This document shows, one piece after another, positions 58,212 to 64,000 of a stretch of DNA of 64,000 nucleotides. The DNA comes from Lederbergia citrisecunda (lineage in GTDB: Bacteria; Bacillota; Bacilli; Bacillales; Bacillaceae_C): the NCBI RefSeq assembly GCF_018343695.1, contig NZ_JAGYPJ010000001.1, forward strand, positions 941,001 through 1,005,000, given 5' to 3'. Each line of letters starts with the position of its first letter. Position 1 is the stretch's first letter. Both the position numbers and the translations under genes were made by a program. The notes under the pieces are model-generated. The model searched no databases. It saw nothing but the letters and a program-made list of their open reading frames with translations, and was not told the DNA's origin.

Positions 58212-59882
58212 TTGACAAAAAAGAAAAACGAGGTCATAAAGATCATTCCACTCGGAGGTGTGGGAGAAATCGGCAAGAACATGTACGTCATCGAAGTAGA
58301 TTCGGAGATTTTTATTATCGATGCCGGACTCATGTTCCCTGAGAATGAAATGCTCGGGATCGATATAGTGATACCGGATATTTCATGGTTAGAAGAACAA
58401 AAAGATCGGATTAAAGCTGTATTTTTAACTCATGGACATGAAGATGCAATCGGAGCATTGCCTTATGTACTACGGAAAATCAATGCACCTGTTTATGGGT
58501 CAAAACTAACTGTTGCGTTGGCTAAGGAAAAAATGAAAGAACATAATATGAATTCTGGAGCTCAATTTCATATTGTTAAATCGAATTCAAAAATCCATTT
58601 TGACTATGCTTCAGTTACCTTTTTCCATACGACCCATAGTATCCCTGATTCTTTGGGAATTTGTGTTCATACGTCAGAGGGTAAAATCGTCCATACAGGT
58701 GATTTTAAATTTGATCAAGCGGCTACAGGATTATATCGTTCGGAAATCGGAAAAATGGCAAGCATTGGTGATTCAGGTGTACTATGCCTTTTATCGGACA
58801 GTACGGAAGCGGAGCATCCTGGATTTACAACTTCGGAATCTGTAACTGCCCGTGATATTTCAAATGCGTTTCATGCAGCTCCTGGGCGTATGATTGTTGC
58901 ATGTTTTGCTTCAAACTTTATTCGAATTCAACAAGCACTTGATGCTGCGTTTGAAAATGGTAGAAAGGTGGCAGTTGTTGGGAAAAGTATTGAAAAAAGC
59001 TTTGAGATTGCCCTAAAATTAGGCTTTATATCAGTTGCAGATCCAGAGTTAATAATCCCTGTTCAGGATGTTGTAAAGTATGACGATCATGAAATTACCA
59101 TTATATCTACTGGTAACATGGGTGAGCCTATAGAAGCACTGCAAAAGATGGCACGTGGAAATCATAAACAAATTAATATCAAAAAAGGTGATACTGTTTT
59201 AATTACAGCAACACCTTCCGCTGGACTAGAAACTAGTATTTATAAAACGATGGATATGTTATATCGTGCAGGGGCTGTTGTGAGTTCCGCCAATCGCAAA
59301 GTACATGTTTCCGGTCATGGTAGTCAAGAAGATTTAAAATTAATGCTAAACTTAATGAAACCTAAATATTTTATGCCCATCCAAGGCGAATATAGAATGC
59401 TTTTTTCTCACGCAAAAATTGCTCAAGAAGTAGGTTATAGAAAGAATCAAATATTCATCCCTGGTAATGGAGAAGTAGTTGAATATAAAGATGGCGTTAT
59501 GACGACAGGTAACCGAGTTCCTTCGGGAAATATATTAATTGATGGCAGCGGTGTAGGAGATGTCGGAAATATTGTTCTACGGGACCGTAAGCTATTGTCT
59601 CAGGACGGAATTTTTACAATTGTTGTAACGATTAATAAAAAACAGAAAAAAATTGTATCAGGTCCAGAAATAATTTCACGTGGATTTGTTTATGTTCGTG
59701 AATCAGAACAATTACTTGAAGAGGCAAGTGAAATTGTTCGCTCCATTGCTGAAGAAGCGATTGCTGGAAATTCTTTTGATTGGTCAAGCTTTAAACAAGA
59801 TATACGCGACCGTCTCAATTATTTCTTATATGAGAAAACAAAAAGAAGACCAATGATCCTCCCGATCATTATGGAAATTTAA
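58212..59882 (+). CDS. rnjB: Ribonuclease J2
   Basis: Metallo-beta-lactamase/beta-CASP ribonuclease, partner of RNase J1 in mRNA and 16S rRNA processing. Begins with IIPLGGVGEIGKNMYVIE. The metal motif is HGHEDAIG at residues 74-81: His74, His76 and Asp78 are kept but the next ligand His is Ala79, as expected for the weakly active J2 rather than J1. 556 residues; order dapA-rnjB-tepA as in B. subtilis. TTG start with SD AGGAGG. Confidence 0.94.
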   Translation: MTKKKNEVIKIIPLGGVGEIGKNMYVIEVDSEIFIIDAGLMFPENEMLGIDIVIPDISWLEEQKDRIKAVFLTHGHEDAIGALPYVLRKINAPVYGSKLTVALAKEKMKEHNMNSGAQFHIVKSNSKIHFDYASVTFFHTTHSIPDSLGICVHTSEGKIVHTGDFKFDQAATGLYRSEIGKMASIGDSGVLCLLSDSTEAEHPGFTTSESVTARDISNAFHAAPGRMIVACFASNFIRIQQALDAAFENGRKVAVVGKSIEKSFEIALKLGFISVADPELIIPVQDVVKYDDHEITIISTGNMGEPIEALQKMARGNHKQINIKKGDTVLITATPSAGLETSIYKTMDMLYRAGAVVSSANRKVHVSGHGSQEDLKLMLNLMKPKYFMPIQGEYRMLFSHAKIAQEVGYRKNQIFIPGNGEVVEYKDGVMTTGNRVPSGNILIDGSGVGDVGNIVLRDRKLLSQDGIFTIVVTINKKQKKIVSGPEIISRGFVYVRESEQLLEEASEIVRSIAEEAIAGNSFDWSSFKQDIRDRLNYFLYEKTKRRPMILPIIMEI

Positions 59883-59893
59883 TAAAAACATTC

Positions 59894-59926
59894 AAAGCAG
59901 TCTCTGAAAAACGAGGCTGCTTTTTT
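59894..59926 (+). terminator. Intrinsic terminator after rnjB
   Basis: AAAGCAGTCTC (59894-59904) and GAGGCTGCTTT (59913-59923), one U-G pair, then T run. Confidence 0.88.
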
Positions 59927-59988
59927 ATGGATTGAAATATGGCAGGCAGTTCATACTATGGATAATTCATATAAAGTAGGAGGCTATT

Positions 59989-60744
59989 ATGCTTAATCAG
60001 AATACGTCTAAAACCGACACTGAAGATGATTCAAATGAAACGCCAGAAGGAAGAACAGAAGGCATTATAGAGAAGATTCAACAGCTTGGTCAAACGAGTG
60101 TACCGCAATTGTCACAAGACACTAATGTTCATTGCTTAACAATCATCGGGCAAATAGAAGGGCATATGCAATTACCTCCGCAAAATAAAACGACTAAATA
60201 TGAACATATTATTCCACAACTTGTAGCGATTGAACAAAACCCAAAAATAGAAGGGCTGCTAGTTGTTCTTAATACAGTCGGTGGAGATGTGGAGGCTGGA
60301 CTTGCTATTTCTGAAATGATTTCAACCTTATCCAAGCCAACCGTTTCGATCGTTTTAGGTGGTGGGCATTCAATCGGTGTTCCAATAGCTGTTTCTTGCT
60401 CATATTCTTTTATTGCGGAAACAGCAACGATGACAATACATCCTATAAGACTAACTGGGCTTGTAATCGGAGTACCACAATCATTTGAATATATGGATAA
60501 GATGCAAGAAAGAGTTGTAAAGTTTGTAACAAAAAACTCCGACATTTCTGAAGAAGTGTTTAAGGACTTAATGTTTGCTAAAGGAAATTTGACGAGAGAT
60601 ATTGGAACGAACGTAATTGGTTCTGATGCAGTTAAATATGGTTTGATTAATGAAGTGGGTGGTATTGGTCAAGCTTTAGGTAAATTAAATGAACTGATTG
60701 CACAAAGAGGGAAAGAAAGAAAGGGAGAGGGCTTCATACAATGA
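59989..60744 (+). CDS. tepA: ClpP-fold protease-like protein TepA
   Basis: Homolog of B. subtilis YmfB/TepA, described as translocation-enhancing protein and germination-associated. Core ClpP fold with [20 protein letters not shown], the nucleophile region [16 protein letters not shown] and [10 protein letters not shown]. Ser is in the G-G-H-S position rather than ClpP's G-x-A-S, so activity is uncertain. 251 residues. SD GTAGGAGG. Overlaps ylzJ by ATGA. Confidence 0.93.
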   Translation: MLNQNTSKTDTEDDSNETPEGRTEGIIEKIQQLGQTSVPQLSQDTNVHCLTIIGQIEGHMQLPPQNKTTKYEHIIPQLVAIEQNPKIEGLLVVLNTVGGDVEAGLAISEMISTLSKPTVSIVLGGGHSIGVPIAVSCSYSFIAETATMTIHPIRLTGLVIGVPQSFEYMDKMQERVVKFVTKNSDISEEVFKDLMFAKGNLTRDIGTNVIGSDAVKYGLINEVGGIGQALGKLNELIAQRGKERKGEGFIQ

Positions 60745-60953
60745 TTTTACACACGATCGTTCCTCCAGAACTCATTTTTCAATATAGTGAAGATGCTTTT
60801 TCTAGCCAAACCCCCATAACAAGAAATGGAATTCCGATGATTGTTGAACAAAGTGGTCAGATGTATAAAGTAATTCGAATCATGAGCAGTAATCCCGACG
60901 ATTATTTAAAAGCTGAATATTCACCAGGGACCTATATTCCATTACATGAATAA
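60741..60953 (+). CDS. ylzJ: YlzJ-like protein
   Basis: A 70-residue protein ([20 protein letters not shown], ending [11 protein letters not shown]) matching the small YlzJ family located between tepA and spoIIIE in Bacillus. Function unknown. Start codon overlaps the tepA stop (ATGA). Confidence 0.9.
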   Translation: MILHTIVPPELIFQYSEDAFSSQTPITRNGIPMIVEQSGQMYKVIRIMSSNPDDYLKAEYSPGTYIPLHE

Positions 60954-60968
60954 TCCTCTTTTTATAAG

Positions 60969-61001
60969 CACCTTTCAGTCAAAACATTGAGAGGTGTTTT
61001 T
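60969..61001 (+). terminator. Intrinsic terminator after ylzJ
   Basis: CACCTTTCA (60969-60977) pairs with TGAGAGGTG (60988-60996), one G-U pair, then five T. Confidence 0.85.
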
Positions 61002-61102
61002 CGTTTACATAAAAATATCGATTACATCTATTCTTTTCCATCAATATGTGATTAAATTATATAATCTGTATAAATAGATATAAAGAAATAGGGGATCACT
61101 TC

Positions 61103-62449
61103 ATGAAAAACTGGAAAAAAATTATTCTGCTCGCCATCCCGTCCATCGCTTCATTTGCATCAATGACTGTAACCGGAATGATCAATCTAATAATGGTTGG
61201 TAATTTAGGTGCACTTGCTATCGCAATAGTTGGTGTTTCAAATGTTATCATGTACAATGCATGGGCGATGTTTTCTGGAATCGGTCACACTGTCAATTAC
61301 TTAGTTGCCCAAAATTATGGCTCCAATACGATGAAAAAAGGATTGGATCGTACTTTTCTTGCGCTTATATTTGGATTTATTGCTGGAATCTTTACGATTT
61401 TAGTTGGTTTTTTCGGGGCAGAAGGAATTCTACGTTTAATGGGAAGCCCTGAAAACATGGTAGAAGAAGGAGCTCCATATTTACAAATCCGTTTTTATGC
61501 CATGTTGTTTTCCATTTTAACTTTTACATTATTTAGCTTTTTCCGAGGTATTGGCGATACAAAAACTCCTATGTATGCGTCATTATTAGGAAATGGGGTT
61601 ATGATTTTTTTCACGTATTCATTAACTTATGGAAACTTAGGCTTTCCTGAGCTGGGTTTAAAGGGTGCGGGGATAGCATTATTTTTAGGTGAACTTTCAG
61701 CGTTCGCACTTATTACTTTTGCCTTTTTTAAAAATCTTAAAGAAAGGTTTTTCATTCGCTTTAAGCCTGTTTTTGATCTGTTGGAATCTAAGCTGATATT
61801 TTTTGAAAGTTTTAAATTAGGAACGCAAGAGTTTTCTAAAAGTATGGCAATGCTTGTATTTACAGCATTTGTCACTAGACTTGGAACGAACGCGCTTGCT
61901 GCTAATGAAATATCGTTAAGTGTTATGAGTTTAGGCTTTATGCCAGCAGCTGCATTTGGTTCAACTGCCACTATTCTAGTTGGTCAGGAAATTGGAAGGA
62001 AAAATCCGCATTTGGCAAAAAAACTTGGAATAGAAACAGCAAAACTAGGCGCAATGTTTATTCTTATTCTTGGAACGGCTGAATTCTTTTTTGCTGAGTC
62101 CATTTCACAAATATATACTGATGTTCCAGAGGTTTTTAAACTATCGGCAAATCTCATTATGATTTCTGCATTTCTTCAAATATTTGATGCATTGGCTAAC
62201 TTTTTTGCAGGAGGTTTACGAGGAATTGGAGATACTACCTTCTTATTAAGAGCATCTTTGATTCACGCTTGGGGATTATTCGTACCTCTGTCATATATTT
62301 TGGTATTCGTATTTGATTTTGGAAGCTATGGTGCATGGATCGCCTTATATAGTTATTTAACTGTTTTTGGAACTACTATGATGATTCGTTACTTTATGAA
62401 AGATTTTACTCGTGTTGGATTAAAAAATGCTCTCAAAAAACCAGCTTAA
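61103..62449 (+). CDS. MATE-family multidrug/drug:cation antiporter
   Basis: A 448-residue polytopic protein with about 12 membrane segments and two repeated halves. The N-terminus LAIPSIASFASMTVTGMINL and the matching mid-protein motif (MPAAAFGSTATILVGQEIGR), plus FRGIGDTKTPMYASLLGNG / LRGIGDTTFLLRASLIH, are typical of MATE exporters. The substrate cannot be told. It lies between ylzJ and spoIIIE, which adjoin in B. subtilis, with its own terminators either side, so it looks like an insertion in a conserved order. SD AGGGGAT. Confidence 0.93.
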   Translation: MKNWKKIILLAIPSIASFASMTVTGMINLIMVGNLGALAIAIVGVSNVIMYNAWAMFSGIGHTVNYLVAQNYGSNTMKKGLDRTFLALIFGFIAGIFTILVGFFGAEGILRLMGSPENMVEEGAPYLQIRFYAMLFSILTFTLFSFFRGIGDTKTPMYASLLGNGVMIFFTYSLTYGNLGFPELGLKGAGIALFLGELSAFALITFAFFKNLKERFFIRFKPVFDLLESKLIFFESFKLGTQEFSKSMAMLVFTAFVTRLGTNALAANEISLSVMSLGFMPAAAFGSTATILVGQEIGRKNPHLAKKLGIETAKLGAMFILILGTAEFFFAESISQIYTDVPEVFKLSANLIMISAFLQIFDALANFFAGGLRGIGDTTFLLRASLIHAWGLFVPLSYILVFVFDFGSYGAWIALYSYLTVFGTTMMIRYFMKDFTRVGLKNALKKPA

Positions 62450-62457
62450 CGTCAAGA

Positions 62458-62494
62458 AACAGGCTGCGGATATATTACCGTAGCCTGTTTTATT
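62458..62494 (+). terminator. Intrinsic terminator after the MATE gene
   Basis: AACAGGCTGCGG (62458-62469) and CCGTAGCCTGTT (62478-62489), one G-U pair, then TTATTTG. Confidence 0.88.
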
Positions 62495-62524
62495 TGTTTC
62501 TGCATAGGGGGAATACGCTAAATA

Positions 62525-62533
62525 TGGTATAAT
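62525..62533 (+). promoter_or_regulatory. Extended -10 promoter of spoIIIE/ftsK
   Basis: TGGTATAAT is a TGn-TATAAT extended -10; no good -35 is present at 17 bp. It lies 33 bp before the ATG and after the MATE terminator. Confidence 0.55.
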
Positions 62534-62566
62534 GTACTAATAAAATAGCGCAGACAAGGTGATTAA

Positions 62567-64000
62567 ATGGTTAAGAAAAAACGGAGAAGGCGCACTTCTA
62601 AAAAAATGAATAAAATCCTTAAATTTGAAATAACGGGAATCGCATTAGTAGCTTTATGCTTAATCATAATCGTTAATGGTGATAAGCTATCGTTATTAAA
62701 TTCTCCTTTTTATTTTTTATTTGGTGAATGGCATATTGTTGGCCCATTATCCCTTTTATTAATGGCCGTCTACATGATCATTAAGAGAGAACTTCCACCT
62801 ATTTTTGGACAAAGGTTAGTAGGAATTTATTTATTTATCGCATGTTTTTTACTCCTTTCTCATATTAAATTTTTTGATTTGAAAATGGAAAATGAAAAGA
62901 TAAAAGGGTTTAGTATTATTGCGAACACGTACAACGACTTTTTTCAAATTATGAAGGGCAACACGTCAACAAAGGAATTAGGTGGAGGGATGATTGGCGC
63001 ACTTTTAACAACCGTCACTTATTTTGTTTTCGGTTCGCTAGGGACGAAAATATTCAGCTTTTTCCTTATGCTAATATCCTTGATACTAATTACAGGAAAA
63101 TCAATTGGAGAAGTGTTGGGAAGCGTATTTAAATGGATTGGAAATTTCATAAAAAATCAATGGCAACTATTTAAAACGGATTTAAAAGAATGGAAGGAAG
63201 AAAGAAAAGAAAAGAAAATTAAGAAAGAGTTTGAAGGTAGTAAAAAAGCTCAAGAACAAATACTTGAGCCACAAATTCCTGCTTCATATGAAGAGCATGA
63301 AAATATTAATGAACCAATTATTTCGAGTTTTACTGAAAGAGCATATCCCGATGAAGAAGATGCCAGTGATGATATAGTTGTGGAGGCAAATATAGAGGAC
63401 GAAGTAGAGCTAGCCGCGCCGATTGTTTTTACTGAACATGAAAACAAGGATTATAAATTGCCGCCATTATCATTGTTGTCAAGACCTGGGCTGACGGATC
63501 AGAGCAGCGAGTATAAAATGATCCATGAAAATACTACAAAACTAAATAAAACATTCCAAAGCTTCGGAGTTAAAGCGAGAGTGACTCAAGTTCATCTTGG
63601 ACCTGCTGTTACAAAATATGAAATTCATCCAGATGCCGGAGTCAAGGTTAGTAAAATTGTCAGTTTAAGCGATGATATTGCTTTGGCGCTAGCGGCAAAA
63701 GGTATACGAATTGAAGCTCCGATTCCCGGAAAATCCGCCATTGGAATAGAAGTACCTAATACTGAAGTAGCAGTCGTATCTCTTAGAGAAGTGCTGGAAT
63801 CTAAAGAACATGATAATCCGGATGCAAAGCTACAAATTGGCCTTGGAAGAGATATAACAGGACAAGCAGTCGTAGCTGAAATGAATAAAATGCCGCATTT
63901 ACTCGTTGCTGGAGCAACTGGTAGTGGAAAAAGTGTGTGCGTTAACGGAATCATTACAAGTATTTTAATGAGAGCTAAACCCCATGAAGTGAAAATGATG
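62567..64000 (+). CDS. spoIIIE: DNA translocase SpoIIIE/FtsK (N-terminal part, cut by window edge)
   Basis: The first 478 codons are visible. Residues 1-15 are Lys/Arg-rich; about four membrane helices follow (~22-175); a long charged linker (~190-300); then the RecA-like motor begins ([20 protein letters not shown]) with Walker A GATGSGKS near residues 449-456. The motor rest and gamma domain lie beyond the edge. SpoIIIE pumps the chromosome into the forespore. Start ATG with SD AAGGTGA. A separate ftsK/sftA paralog is possible elsewhere. Confidence 0.94.
   Translation, partial: MVKKKRRRRTSKKMNKILKFEITGIALVALCLIIIVNGDKLSLLNSPFYFLFGEWHIVGPLSLLLMAVYMIIKRELPPIFGQRLVGIYLFIACFLLLSHIKFFDLKMENEKIKGFSIIANTYNDFFQIMKGNTSTKELGGGMIGALLTTVTYFVFGSLGTKIFSFFLMLISLILITGKSIGEVLGSVFKWIGNFIKNQWQLFKTDLKEWKEERKEKKIKKEFEGSKKAQEQILEPQIPASYEEHENINEPIISSFTERAYPDEEDASDDIVVEANIEDEVELAAPIVFTEHENKDYKLPPLSLLSRPGLTDQSSEYKMIHENTTKLNKTFQSFGVKARVTQVHLGPAVTKYEIHPDAGVKVSKIVSLSDDIALALAAKGIRIEAPIPGKSAIGIEVPNTEVAVVSLREVLESKEHDNPDAKLQIGLGRDITGQAVVAEMNKMPHLLVAGATGSGKSVCVNGIITSILMRAKPHEVKMM

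Overview
The window is chromosomal DNA from a motile, endospore-forming, AT-rich member of the Bacillaceae. The evidence is gene content and order: nearly the whole run follows the Bacillus subtilis backbone from the fla/che operon to spoIIIE/ftsK, protein sizes match that species closely, and dipicolinate synthase (dpaAB), ymxH and the SpoIIIE/FtsK gene point to sporulation. I cannot name the genus. Almost all genes are on the + strand. Many starts are GTG or TTG behind strong Shine-Dalgarno (SD) sequences.

Layout. (1) 1-24126: fla/che operon, fliG (3' end)-fliH-fliI-fliJ-ylxF-fliK-flgD-TIGR02530-like-flgE-swrD-fliL-fliM-fliY-cheY-fliZ-fliP-fliQ-fliR-flhB-flhA-flhF-flhG-cheB-cheA-cheW-cheC-cheD-sigD-hypothetical-swrB. 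It encodes the export gate and ATPase, rotor switch, hook, chemotaxis phosphorelay, the three adaptation systems and the flagellar sigma factor. (2) 24127-32239: translation, nucleotide and envelope genes rpsB-tsf-pyrH-frr-uppS-cdsA-dxr-rseP. (3) 32272-49319: information processing, proS-polC-rimP-nusA-rnpM-ylxQ-infB-ylxP-rbfA-truB-ribC-rpsO-pnp. (4) 49716-54455: ylxY, an M16 peptidase (mlpA), ymxH and dpaAB, the last behind a good sigma-K promoter match. (5) 54744-57955: asd-dapG-dapA, the aspartate/diaminopimelate pathway whose dihydrodipicolinate-level product also feeds DpaAB. (6) 58212-64000: rnjB-tepA-ylzJ, a MATE exporter, and the first 478 codons of spoIIIE/ftsK, cut by the right edge.

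Between the genes are well-formed intrinsic terminators, a few promoters and many dispersed palindromic repeats. At least seven copies or remnants share a 'TTGATTGGAGCGGAAATCAA'-like core or GGCTTTGTTAA-like ends, as full (~150 bp) or internally deleted (~76 bp) forms. Three other long structured repeats lie at about 46690-47055, 49410-49634 and 52096-52270.

I saw no phage, intact IS, CRISPR, tRNA, rRNA or defence system, and no obviously new multi-gene system. The most unusual points are: a hook protein with a ~175-residue Ala-rich helical insertion; a CheB without its receiver domain; a swrD start separated from its SD by a strong hairpin; a 27-bp tandem repeat with 54-bp higher-order structure in infB; and the repeat families, one copy of which sits inside the fla/che operon.
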